Shown: positions 24,601-37,100 of the stretch, in pieces | How the letters are laid out: each line of letters starts with the position of its first letter | How positions within the stretch are numbered: position 1 is the first letter of the stretch | Assembly (NCBI GenBank): GCA_025738555.1 | Contig: JAOVFP010000012.1 | Location: 3,906,001 to 3,970,000, forward strand | Direction of reading: 5' to 3' | Source: Cyathus striatus | Lineage: Eukaryota; Basidiomycota; Agaricomycetes; Agaricales; Nidulariaceae | DNA length: 64,000 bases | Notes under the pieces: generated by a model | What the model was told of the DNA's origin: nothing | Database searches by the model: none | What the model saw: only the letters and a program-made list of their open reading frames with translations | Position numbers and translations under genes: made by a program

Positions 24601-27600
24601 ACAAATAATGAACAAATGGACAGACTAATTCCCCATGCAATTTCTGGTTTTGAACATGACATTCTTATTCAACTTCATGCACTGTGTCGTCCTTTTGCTG
24701 TTGTAAGTTCACTACAATTCATAAGTCAAAAATAAAAATTAACTACATTTTCATTTAGGTTCTTGCAAATATAGTATGGCCTACACAGCCAGAGATAGCA
24801 ACAAAATACAATGATATTCTCTTCATGGACTTTGGAAAAGAAATGGATCCAGACATGGCCAGTAAACAAATGGGAATGATCACAGCATCAGTAACAGGCT
24901 GGCCAATCACTATCAGTTCATGGAGACATATTAATATTGCATTGAAAAAGCATTTGTGTCAAGGTGCTATTGATTCTGTTATTGAAGAGGAACTAATGAG
25001 TTCAATTCATGCTAATCAAAGTGGTCACTCTGTTCAAACAGAAAATCGTATCTATGGCATTGACAGGGATAGTGTTTCTGGAATTGGGGAAGATGTCTTG
25101 TTTCTGTACATTGAAGCAAGCATTGTATATCAAAATGCTTTCAAGATTCCTCCTGGTGGTCTAGGCTTGCCATATAATATGGTGAAAATGGAAAACTATG
25201 ATGAACTCATTGAAAGAGGACTAATCTTAGAAAAACATTCAACAATATCATCACCATCCAAGGCTGTGTCAAATGAAGTTATAAACTTCTTAAAGGAGTT
25301 TCAATCCACTATGCAACAATCTATGTTACAAATGCAGAATGAATTGCAATCATTAAAATCACAAGTTGGAGAGCTGCACAGCAGTATTTCAAATATTCCA
25401 CAATCAACTACAGAATCTTCCAACTTGCAACAAATATTCAGTGATTCAGATATGAATACATCTACAGAGTCTTCAAGATTCAATCAAAATGAATCTAGTG
25501 ATTCAGGCATGAACACTACTACTGGATATAGTTCCAATACTACTTTGACAAGTCAAAAATCTACCAACAATTTGGATATGAATATGGCTGGAGACTCCAT
25601 AGCCTATACAAATTGTTTAGATTCCAATTTTACAGAAGAATTCCAAACAGCACTGGATGCACCAATTACACCTTCAGAGAGACAGAAAAATTCACAGTCT
25701 ATTTTAACTGATTCATCAGATAATAGTGATATAAAACCTCTATCAAAACTCAAGATGTTGTATGGACTAGATGCATCATGGAGAATTCCTGAGCAGGAAC
25801 AAGCAGTTCAAGAACTATTAGATCTTAAACGAGATGTTTTTTTAACATTGCGTACAGGCATTGGTAAAACAGCAGTCATACTTATACCAACCATGATTGA
25901 AGATGGAATTACTATCATAGTAGTTCCCCTACTATCTCTACTTGATGACTGGATACGTCGACTAAATGTGTTTCAACTACCCTTTGAACACTACAAAGGA
26001 AAAGGGGACAAACCACTTCAAGGTCACAGCAACATTGTATTGGTCTCTGCAGATGTATTCAGACACAAATCTTGGAAAGTTGCTATTGCATCACTAAAAT
26101 CAAGATGAGATATCTATCGGATAGTCCTTGAAGAAGGACACTACTTTTTAACAGATGCTATATTTAGAAAAGATGCCTTTGCAAATCCAAATGAAATTCG
26201 GGAAAACTATGTGGCACAAATAGTCATTTCATCTGCAACAATTCCAACTCAATCCAAAATATGGTTCATTAATAACATGTTTTTGAAGGATCCAATCACA
26301 CTCACTACCTCATCACAAAGGCCTGAACTTAAATACATAAAGGCAAATTATTCAGTTGGGACAAATGCACTTCCAAAGATTACAGCCTGGATCAGCCACA
26401 TCAAGACAGCAGATCATTGGAAAGCAGAAGATCGTGTATTAGTGTTCGTCAACAATGGAAATGTTGGCAAAATTGTTGCCCAGCATCTCAATTGTGGTTT
26501 TTACCATTCAAATTCAACAAAAAATCCCATTACTACCTCAGCAAAAAGTAATTTAATGAAATCTTTCCTAACAGGCCTATCAACTATTCTAGTCTGCACA
26601 AGTGCTTTAGCAGCTGGTAATGATTATCCACATATCAGAGCTACAATTCATTATGGCACTCCTCCTGATATGATTTTATTTACTCAACAATCAGGACGTG
26701 CAGGAAGAGACAATCAGAAAGCTTATTGTCTTGTCATCCCAGATGGAAATGCAATAGGCAGAAATGAAATGTTAGGTCCTGTACACATCAATAATGCATT
26801 TTCCACAAGACAATCAACAAATACTTGCATTCGGTTTGAAATAGCTTCATTATTTGATGAACAGTCAGCAAAGTGTACCAATCTCAATGGTACATTTCAA
26901 GTCTGTAGCAATTGTGAACTAGGTATCATAATCAATTTCAATTTGTACTATCAACATAACTAATTACTGTATTAGATTCCAGTAACAGAAATCCAGTGGC
27001 TTCAACATCAAAGAGAAATCAACAACCTGTATTGTATGAACCAAGATTTCTTGGGACTCATCAATACCTCTACCCAATTCTTAAAAAGAAACGTAAACTT
27101 GAAGAAGCTTTTGGGCCAAGTTCAGATGCTGCCAGAAAACTCACCACTGCAAAGATGACAGCAATAGAAAAACAAATTCAGGTCTATATCACATTCATTC
27201 ATCTTATTAAAGATGAATGTGCAGCATGTTTTGTACATGATGAAGTCAAGAAGTCATCAGAAGAAGTGCATCATGATCCACTTCAATGTAGCAATCTTGA
27301 GCATCCAGAAACCTACTATGCATTGAAAAGTGGGATTACATATCCAGGCAATACCACAATATCAAATTTTTCTGGCCCTTGTTATAAGTGCCACATTCAT
27401 TCATTTGGTGGTGACAAATTGCATGAACCATGGGAAGATAAATGTGAAAATTGTCCTCTAGAGGAGAGCACAATTGTGGTATTTCTCACAGTAATTTTTG
27501 AACATCATATGCTTCTTCAAGAGATTGCCAATCACTTTCATGAAAATGTATGGACAACAGTGGATGACTATATAAAGTTTTTATCTAGACCACATGAAGT

Positions 27601-27664
27601 TCACAAAACTATTCCTATGGCTATTATGGCTTGGTGGATTGAAGTACATTATAAAACTACATAA
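21604..27664 (+). pseudogene. C2H2-like / tyrosine-recombinase-like / RecQ-like helicase fusion, telomere-linked-helicase type, broken by one TGA
   Basis: Exons: 21604-21735, 21786-21848, 21902-22003, four repeats from 22057, then 22708-23492, 23541-24702, 24759-26922 and 26976-27664. All join in frame, for about 1845 codons. Order: an N-terminal CNFC..C..C finger; repeated MYSSEVSPPDM exons; a C2H2-like region (FICTLCHQAYTSDGIISHLP, then CPLCPKSGGY..H..SQHG). Next is a tyrosine-recombinase-like module with GAPIRMSEL (R at 24493), WRH (24921) and GHSVQTENRIYG. The RecQ-like SF2 core has Walker A TGIGKT (about 25855), a motif II changed to EEGH, SSAT and QQSGRAGRD, followed by a Cys-rich C-terminus. 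TGA at 26106-26108 cuts the helicase between motifs I and II. RecQ helicases unwind DNA 3' to 5'. Function in mobility or subtelomere maintenance is inference. Confidence 0.8.
21902..22656 (+). repeat. Tandem exon-intron duplication, 140-bp period
   Basis: Units starting with ATGTATAGCTCTGAAGTATC at 22057, 22197, 22337 and 22477 are spaced exactly 140 bp. Each consists of an 87-nt exon (29 codons, phase 0) and a 53-nt intron with GTATGTTG donor and TTCAG acceptor. A diverged fifth copy lies at 21902-22003. The last copy continues into 22656. Because exon and phase are preserved, copy number can change without breaking the reading frame. Confidence 0.9.
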
Positions 27665-28682
27665 ATAATTGTTATTACTGTGATAATGAATAGTCTATAA
27701 CTAGGAAATATGTCAGTGCCACCTTTACTTTAGTTTCTTATTCTTTTCAATACCAACTAAAACTTATATCCCAAACATAACCACTTGTCTTGCCTTCTCT
27801 ACACACATCACTTTCATCTTGTTCAATCCTTAGGTTGTGTCTGCATCAAACTAATTGTTTATAACATTGGCAACAGATGGAGCAAATTTTAAATACAAAA
27901 AAGTGAAATATGTTGGTGACATGAAGACACATTCCATAATTCTAATCTTATTTCTGTTTCCATCTTGTGGAGTGTGTGAGTCTCTCATCCCATTTCCATT
28001 CTGATTGCTTGTACCTTGCACAACATTGACAAAGTAAAATATTACTTCAGACCTGTTCAATTCATGGTTCTGTTTGCTTGATTCTATATATATAGTATGT
28101 GTGTAAAATTTAAAGCAACTTTTTAATGTGAAAATGTCACCAACATCAGTGACATACAAACCACATTCTCAGACCCTAAGCCTATTTGCAATTTCATTGT
28201 ACTGAATGATCTACTACTTCAATATATGTGATCATAACTTGTACATGTCTGCAACACTAGAAAATTTGCTTGTTGAAGAACTTTGTATGGGACTGAGCAG
28301 GACGTACTACATCAAGAACTGTATGTATGACTCTGTCTGTCAATCACTCACCACTTTGGTGAGTTGTACCAGCATAAAACTTGATTTTATTTAATATTGT
28401 TTGGTATATCATTAAATGTGGTGAGTTGAATTAGTATATTACAATATTACATTGAAAAAATGTTGAACCCTGTAAGGGAAAAGGTGTGCTTGACACCTTA
28501 ACAAAGAAATGTAATGTGAGTTGGTCGAACGTCCATTCTTCCTGCAGCATTTTAAGATGTCAAGTAATGGGGGGTAATGTTCACTGGATTGCCAAGTGGT
28601 AGATATGACAAATTTATAGTAAGGAGGAAAAAGAATATTACTTAATTGCTAAGCAGATATTAAAGGGTTCAAACATTATGTA
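27665..28682. other. Non-coding right arm of the large element
   Basis: No gene is supported. Decayed palindromes related to ATGTCGGCGACAT (ACATTGGCAACA, ATGTTGGTGACAT, ATGTCACCAACAT) lie at about 27865, 27909 and 28133. I could not find terminal inverted repeats or a target duplication that would fix the right boundary. The composition shifts to GC-richer sequence by about 28860. Confidence 0.45.
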
Positions 28683-29649
28683 ATCTCAATACCAAAACTT
28701 GAAGAATACCAAATTTTGTAGTGCAGGCAAATCACCTGCTCTACATCTGATGGGAACTTCAAAAATTGACTTCCCAGTCAATCTGATAATGGGGTAATAG
28801 AAAACTGATGAGTGAGTGAGGGTATAAGCAATAGAACACAAGTTGCAAAGCCAGGGAAAATGTCCAGAAGTGGGAGGAGTCCGGGGTTCGGCGGGGGCAG
28901 GGGGGGAGGGAGGGAAGGGGTAATACAGATGCAAAACGGCGGTCCTGTATGCGAGGATAGGAACCAGAATGGTGCAAGAGACCTGAGTGTTGTAAAAGAC
29001 AGATTATGCAACACTGCCTGAGATAAGGACCGAGAAGGGAGAGAGAGTATATCCTTGCTATAGAATGTAGAAGTCAATAGAGAGCAGGGATCTTGCCTTG
29101 TAAACGAAGTCCTCGAGAAGCATGGGAGAGAGCAACAAAGAGAAAGAGTGGGGGAAAAGATATTAATAGCTTTGAGGTACCTGTAAGGTTTGATGTTGAC
29201 ACTGTACGACAGCGTGGAAGGGAGAATGCAGGGATGCAAAATGAAGGGAATAAATGGCAAAGGTGAATGTGTAGTAGGGGAAATAGACAAATCTTCAAAA
29301 TTGTTTGAAGGTTTGCTGGGTAGGCTATGTAGGACTTGAGAATCATCTTTCTGGTAGCTGTAACTCATGACTTCTTGTATAAGGTGGATAGACTGTACTT
29401 CATATTTGTTCGAGACTTCGGAAAGCACTGATGATAACGATATATGACCTAAAAGAGAAACTTTGGGAGAAGCAGGAGACTTGGCACAGGGGTGGCATTG
29501 TGAGGTAGATGGAGGGCTCGGAGATGGAGACGAGATTGAAATAAAACATGAGTGTACTGAAGAGAATAAAATCAGTGTATCTTGTTGAGTGTGCGCTGAT
29601 TCATCAATACCTAAAAATCCGAATTTGGAAGCAGATGAACATGAGTCAG
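28683..29649. other. No gene; G-rich tract at 28883-28920
   Basis: Minus-strand frames here are Pro/Ser/Leu low-complexity readings of a purine-rich strand and are not convincing. The tract from 28883 has runs of 4, 5, 7, 3, 3 and 4 G separated by short spacers, a strong G-quadruplex pattern. This stretch could be the 3' part of the Plavaka element to its right. Confidence 0.45.
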
Positions 29650-31734
29650 GACAGCAAAGGAAACATGGGTATTCAGATCAGTTAATGTAACATGCTGGTC
29701 ACCATTGAGGAAGTCCTCATAAGTGCTTTTGAATCGTCTCCTGTCCATTGTTTAAACTTTCGGCCTTCATGAAAACATCATAATCCTGGAAATGGTGAGG
29801 TAGCCATTATTCTGATGAATGATGAGAGATGGATAACAAGAACAATGTATGAAATGCATACCTTCTGTCCAGCTCTGCCAGTGTATGCTTTAATGCATCA
29901 GGATCATCATCATTCACCATCTGGAGGTATTTCAACACCCAATCAACCAGGTGGTCCTTAAAAGTGCCCTTGATGATCTGGTGAAGGAGGTCAGGGGCAA
30001 GGAGTTCATGTATATTGGTGCAGTCAAATCCAACAGTGAATGGCTATTAAAAGTTGATTAGTAGTATGCAGATATTACAAGAATGTTATGTTATTACATA
30101 CCAGGATTTCTCCTATGATCCCATACCCATCCCACATAGAGTGCAAATTCCCACTAGTTGCATCCCATATTGACTCTGTATGCTCATGGCTGTGTAGCAT
30201 TGTTGTATAGTTTTCATTATCAAGATCATCCGGGAATGCAATACACCTAGATGATATATATTAAGTATTGTACTTATATGTTAACACAAGTTGCAAACTT
30301 ACTTGGGGCACCATCCTGATACAACACATGCCAGTAAGCATTGTTCAGGGTAGTCTGCAATATATGGGCCAATCCCCCATATCACTCGTCGATAATGTCC
30401 ATCAACACATAGTGTAACTTTTGGCTCCTTAATCCAAGGCTTGAATGAAGAAAGAATGTATTCAAGTGACAGATGAAAAAGCTGTCATTGAAATTTACGA
30501 AAGGATGCACTGTCATTGTGTTCCCTATTAGCTGTTGAAGAGGGTGTGAGCTGTAAGGTAGTCATCAAATGTATGTATAAATACATACTTTTTGGAATTG
30601 CTAAAAAGCCAATAATAGCGACTGCATTTCGGTGTGCTCGTCGAACATGATTTTGAATATTTCCAAGTGAGGCATACAAGGGATAGTATTCATTCTGACC
30701 AGTTGCTACAGAAACTGTCGTCTTATCACTTCCAAGAATGATAGGAGCAAAGACAGCTCCATGATTATCATGATCTTCCGCTAATTTGTTCTGAGTATAT
30801 CCATTCAGTTTTTAATAATTAAGTGCAACAAGTAGCAAGCAACGCACTGCTTGATCCCACACCCAGTTTCCTGACATAAAATCACCAAAGTGTCGCTTCC
30901 CATCCCCACCACATAGTTGCTTTGGCGCCCAATCAATTTCGCCAGCAAAATCAGGGTTTGCAAGCTGTGCCTCCAATACTTTAAGAGGATCTCTAAACCA
31001 TACTTCATACTCCTTGTTCATCCATGCAGGTGCATGTTCAGGTTTTTCACCATTATAGCTCACATTAAAGGCTTCCCATGGTACATCACCCAAGGGAATC
31101 AAGTCAATGTGTTCATAAAGGTCTTTGGTATTGTCAAATGGGGAAGGTACTGGCTCATGAGCATTCTCAGCTGCTATCTTTGCATTGAACTGAGACCAAA
31201 TATCTGTTAGTGTATTGATTTCACCTGCAGACATTTGCACTTTCTTGAATATGAACTCAGCAAGTTCAAATTCCTCATTGCTATTGAAGGGAAATGATGG
31301 ATTATCTTTAAGATTGGGGTGGGGTTGGGGTGGTGATGGAGGTGTACCATATAGTAAGTCAAACCCATCTTTATCACAAGGAATGCCTGCACAAAGATGA
31401 TGTTGGGAAGTTTCAAAGGTGATGTGCAAGTTGGCTACGCACCATCGAGATAAGGGTGACTCTGACTATATAATCCACTACCACCAACTTGAGCCCAAAC
31501 CGAACCAGGTTGTTCAACTTCTTCCTGTCTGAGATCAAATGGAGATGGTGAATGTTGGGGAGTACCAGGCATATGAGGTGGATTTGGGAAATCTGGCAGA
31601 GGAGTATGTTGCATAGGTGAAAAGCGGTACTGGTTTTTTGGATTAAAGTTGCATGTATTTCGATGTTGGCTAAAGCCACAGGGTGCCTTGCATATCTTTC
31701 TGCAGCCTGCAAAAGTACATTGATACTCAGGCAT
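29650..31734 (-). pseudogene. Plavaka-type transposase, decayed
   Basis: The minus-strand start at 31734 gives MPEYQCTFAGCRKICKAPCG, the N-terminal C2H2-like finger of Plavaka proteins. After an intron (GTGCGT..GTGCAG, ending near 31390) come family blocks in order: EYEVWFRDPLKVLEAQLANP with DFMSGNWVWDQA, then ILGSDKTTVSVATGQNEYYP with HRNAVAIIGFLAIPK. Next are HYRRVIWGIGPYIADYPEQC with SGWCPK, then ELLAPDLLHQIIKGTFKDHL, and KQWTGDDSKAL. Two in-frame TGA codons (30485-30487 and 29778-29780) stand where the family has Arg, consistent with CGA decay. The C-terminal part is missing or unrecognisable. Plavaka is a CACTA-related DNA transposon superfamily frequent in Agaricomycetes. Non-functional as read. 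Confidence 0.85.
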
Positions 31735-31969
31735 GGCGAGTATGTGACCAGAACATTGAGTTGAACTGTAAGAATCCAATAAGGGGATTATGGTGAATGA
31801 GACTAACAAAGGAATTTGAAATTTCCAACTGTGTAGTGACAAGAGCGACACAGAATAAAAAAGATTGTTGAACATGCCCAATTGATTCTGCCCTCCTCTT
31901 TCCCCCTCTCCCTGTACTCATTGCCCTTCTCTTGTACTTGCTCCCTCCTCTGTGTATTTCTGCTTGACC

Positions 31970-34127
31970 ATGTATTCTACTCGTCCAGCAAACAAGAACA
32001 CCCATCCAGGCAAGATGTATGAAGATGCCACCTGTGTTCATTGCAGGCATGAAGATGTACAAGCAGAAAAGAACTTGAAAGAAGCTCAGAAAGCAGCGAA
32101 GTCCGCAAATAAGGCTGATGGGAGGCAAAGAGCGGCTCAGTTAGAGCTGGCTTCTCAAGAAAAGCTTCAGAAATCTCACCAGGATATTAATGCTAAAGAA
32201 ACATTGAGTATTTCTTGTACTTTGCATCTTCGCCCTGGAAAGGAGAACATTGTAGCATCTGAAGCAGACAGACCTACTCTGTTTGAAACTATTGAAAGTA
32301 ATAAAGGTATGTTACTTGCTATTCATCAAAACAGAGACATGCTCACCATGACTTGACCATGACACGAAGATAACACTCAGGCTGCATCTGATCCTGACTA
32401 CAACCCACCTGGTGCTTTGGAAAACTCGGGCTCAGAGCTTGACATTGATGATACAATGATTGGGCAGTCAGCTAGAAGGAAGACACGAGGTTTGGGCGTT
32501 AGAAAGCAGATTGAGGTGTTGAAGCAGGTACAAGTTCCCAGTACACTGGCCAATCTAACGAAGCGTACAGCACCAGCCCCTGATCCAATGTAAGTCACAT
32601 TACATTGTTTATTTTCCTGCATTCTATTCTTGTTCCACATACAGGACTCAGCAACACAAGAAAGCAAAGGCATCAATTCCTTCTGGGATCCGTCCAGGAT
32701 GGCAACAAGATGAAATCTATCACCCATCCCCTCTCTTCGGACCACAGCTACAATACCCTGCCCAGCAGCCAGATACTATTGAGGTGTACAACGGTGGAAT
32801 TCCCTCCAACGATGAAGAAATTGAATGCGCATCCACACAAGATGTGAAGGCCACTAAGAGCCAGTATAGATCCCAGGTAATGTTATATATACACTACTTA
32901 ATGTAACAGCAACTCATAAAAGCATTCATAGGCTTTAATAGTAAAGACTAAAGCAATTCATATCGCACCTTCGAAGCCCAACAAGCAAGGACACATCCAA
33001 GATAGATGGCCCACACATGATGATCTTCCTGATGGTACGTATACTTCATACTGTTTTGAAGTTATGACCATAGTCTATGACTACCTTGGCGGAATTGATG
33101 CATGGACACTATGGGAAGAGAAAGTTGTTGCCAAGGTCTGGAATACTGTCTTTGTCGATTCTATTATCTCACATGAAGATCCCTCTGACAATCTTTTCAA
33201 AATTGTTGACTCGCTCGTATGTTTTCACCTCATGTTCCTAATTAATCATTGAATACTGTGCTTAGATATGATGTGATGTGAACAATAACTGGATTAAGGG
33301 GTTTACCAATGCTGCTATCAAGGCTCTTGGCAGTGTTTGGAAGGAACATAGACTCAACTCACAAGATGATCATGCAGTCTTTGTTAAGACTATGCTTGGT
33401 GATGCTGCTGATCCATCCAGTAATCCAACTCACATTCAACTGCTTCCCTTCATATTCAAGGCAGCATATACTGAAGGGTGGGATTAGAGCCCAAAGGAGT
33501 GTCATGATTATAGAGTGAGTCCTATCATCTTTTTCCAATACCTTTATAATACTCATGATTCACGATGATAACCACAATGTTAGGGTTGCTTTCTTGGACC
33601 TCTTGTGCTTCGGACACTTGCCAGCCACCTGGATCTTGTTGATAAACCACAGAGTGACGTTTATAGTGGTTTTAACACGAAACCCAAAGGGGTGCTTGTT
33701 ATGGCAATTCAGGCAGTAAGTTCTTGCTTAAATATTAGTGCTTAACTTAACAGAGATATAGATGCTATGCATTCTGACTTTTTCTCATACTGGAATCATC
33801 GAACTTCCAAGGGGACGGAAGGAGGAATCCACAGAATTCTCCATGAAGAACTTTGGTGACATATGTGATTACGACAAGCAAGGCAACTTGATTGTGAGGC
33901 CACGAGCTTCTCTTTGGGACACACACATCAACCAAATGACAGACAGTCATTGGAGGGCTGTTGTTGACAGAGCAATGGAATTCAGGAGAAGGGGGGTCAT
34001 CAGCGGGAAGGGGAAGGGTAAAGGGTTGAATGACGAGGCAGAACAAGTTATCATTGATATTGGCGTGGGTCAAGAGGAGGATGAGAAGTTCCTCTTCATG
34101 GATACCAAGTTCAACAATGAGGCTTAG
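31970..34127 (+). pseudogene. Plavaka-associated partner gene, decayed
   Basis: The start at 31970 (MYSTRPANKNTHPG) lies 235 bp from the divergent transposase start. Exons join in frame at 32308, 32590, 32877 and 33033 with short GT-AG introns. The N-terminus has CxHCRH and a charged Ala/Lys/Gln helix that is likely coiled coil. The middle is Pro/Gln-rich, and the C-terminal half holds WTLWEEKVVAKVWNTVFVDS and KALGSVWKEHRLNSQ. An in-frame TGA at 33269-33271, a frame change near 33480 and a last block at 33790-34127 (IELPRGRKEESTEFSMKNFG and a Gly/Lys end) show decay. Second genes of this layout are common in Plavaka elements; I do not know its role. Confidence 0.6.
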
Positions 34128-37100
34128 GACTATGAGAACGCGAATACATACATTCAATTGGGTAGTAATTCTGCCAGTAGAACCTCTGCTCCGTGCTCAC
34201 AGATGATGTGTACAACATTTGCTCTTGTTCTGGCTGCATTTGAAAGACATTCGACCCCTCGTTCATATCACATTTGAAAGACAAGGTGACATTTGACTAA
34301 CTTTTAGAAGACAAGAACAACGTTGAATGCTTGGCGAGACATTAATTGCAAATGACCTATCGTTAGATACTATGGCTACTTTGATCACATTCACGTCATT
34401 ACCAACATTTCAGACTTTAAAAGATACATAATGTCACAAGAATGCAGCTGTAGATTTGCTGATGAAAGCCATGTCAAAAAGTAACCTCCAGCCTGTTTCT
34501 GTGAGCAGGCCACAGAACTCGGCCACAATGGACTAAAGAATTTTTCGGTCCTAGCCTGGAATGTGGAGAGAATTCCCCATAAAGGCGCACCCTGTGCAGG
34601 GGAAAGCCCCAAGTCGCCAACACCACTAATAGATAGATTTACAATATGGCTGTTAGATGAAGTCAACAACTTATATCTCATAATAGACAAATGACTTGAC
34701 TTTCGTACTGAAATTTCAGGAGATTATCTGTGTAACCCCTATGGTGTTCCATAACCACATGCTTTTTGCTCAGGCACTTAGTGTTAAGCACAAAATTCAA
34801 ATCATTGGTCAATTCCTACTATGACTGTGTGATGAGTAACAGTTCCATCTCATTCAACCTCAATGTGTTGGCAACTTCAAGCTCTTACCCTCTAAATCCA
34901 CAGGGAAGGAAGCTGGGACAAATCTAGTGTTCAAGGTAGTATGAGTGCATAATTACTATCATATGCACACAATCTGATGTGGATCGATTCACCATTAGCT
35001 ATACATGCAATTGGCACAACTATTAATGTGGCTACCACGCTGGAGTGATGCCATCATCTCGTGCTCGCTGATGATCTTCCCTCCACTATCACCATCTCAA
35101 CTTGAACATCACAAATAGGTCTGCCAACTGGCAGGTTCAGATACCATGAGGTGAAAGAGAGGCTCTGTATGGGATGTCTGTCAGTACGCAAAGGAATTTA
35201 GGCACTCAAAAGTGCCACGGCAACACAGGACCCTGTCATCCTTCACTATCTCCCTCGATGTGAAACCTCAAAAAAAGATGCATGTCATATCTACAAGCTA
35301 CATTTTCCGGACTTTTCAGAAGCTCAATGCAATGAGGGAGTGAGGAAGGCTGGGGTAGTTGTGAGAGAAATTGCGTTGGATCATGGTATACACTGTACGC
35401 TGTTGACACTATTGATTCTCCACCACTAGTGTATTGCATGGGTCAATGAATGCATAATGGATGGTTTTACTGGGTGAAGTGATTCTGGGTTGTGATAAGT
35501 TTATGTCGCATTTTTCGTTGCTTTGGGGGATTTACTTACCTATGCAGTATGCTATGCTTCCAGGGGTGTATTATTTTCAATTTCCCTTTCGTCATTTCCC
35601 TATGATCATTGCACCATTTGTGGGGGTGTGTCGAATTATATTACTAACCAAATGTTTTCATGATCATCATTTCCTGTCACCTCCACATATGCATTTAGAT
35701 ATTTTACTTTACTTAATATGTATTCTACAGACAATGTGCTGCCGCTTTTTATGTATTTAAGTAATATACTTACTATGTACTGTACCTACTTATCCATTTG
35801 CCTCTTGCTTCCTTCCCCTGCGTGCTTTGAGGCCAAATGTAACAATGTCGTTGTCGATGCGTCGTTTATTTCAACAATGATGGGGATGTTATTTCGAAAT
35901 GTTGAGTCACGCGACGAGTTAAGTAATTCTTAAGTACTTAGAATAGAAATCCTAGATACAATAATAATGTTCAAATCCCGAGGTGTGATTTCAGTATGTT
36001 CAAGGGGTGCAATTGTGTTAAGTCCAAATTTAGAACATGTTAAAATTAGAACAAGTTAAACTCGGGCTATTTTCGGTACGCATCAAGGTATTCAGATGTC
36101 AAAGTATTCAGATATCAATGGATGACTTCCCGCTGGGTTTAGAATTACAGATTATTTATCTAAATGTTAAGCGAGTGGCATTCGTCTAATTTAGGTCTAC
36201 GTTTCTAACCATGGTGCACTTTCTCTCAAATGTCTGAACATCAATTATAAAATGCATCATTACTATCTTTATCTTATCATATGTTATCTTTATCACTCCC
36301 TTCTAGCAATTGTGTTGATTACAGGTGCTACTGTAACAATGCCTTCAAGATATTTTACCAATTAAGTCATGCATATATATATGTTAATTCCGTACATTTC
36401 TTTGACTAGTTAAACTTAGTAGTGGGTGCATTAATTCGAACTTTATAGCAGCTTTAGTCGTACTCTCAGTCAACTCTAGTATTCTCAGCAATGATATATG
36501 AACAGAATTGTTGTTTGAGCAGAGAATTAATGTAATGAGTATTTTCGGCACAAGTAAGCATAAAAGCCAGAGAATCATGATTATTCACCTAGCGAAAGCA
36601 GTGAAAGGCAAGAGGGAGTGCGGGAGTAGACCGTTGAGAATCTTGAGATGAACTGTCCCTGCAGGGACATTTGACATCGGAGCTGAAAAATGTGTTTAGA
36701 ACAGCTGTTTACAACTGGAAGAGGGGGGGCCTCTTCCAGATTTTGAACTAGAAAGACGTGAATTTTAAGATCAGCTGTCAGGTTGAGCCGATTTGGACAG
36801 CGGCAACACGGCAAATCTCGCTTAAGGTGTTTAGAAATTTAATCTGGGTTTCTAAACGCTGCGGGAAGTCATCCAATTCAAACAATAAACTCTGTACGTA
36901 TTTCTCGATGTCTAAATGTCTCGTAAATATGCCTGATTCTCATCTGTACACACCCTATCTGCGGGAGGGAAGAATGCCTGGTAGTTCTTGCCTTATTCTT
37001 TCCCTCAGGCCTACCTATATACATATTCTTATCTATTTACTTACAAATTGCGTAGTAATACTTTCCCAATATATCTTATTTGATTTACTATTATTTCAAC

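Noticed and set aside
13270..28680. Starship-type element
   Set aside because: Starships begin with a DUF3435 captain recombinase. Here the recombinase-like module is fused to a RecQ helicase, and no captain-like N-terminal gene or TTAC-type site is evident.
28778..29428. 216-codon minus-strand open frame
   Set aside because: Ser/Leu/Pro low complexity opposite a purine-rich strand and no recognisable motif.
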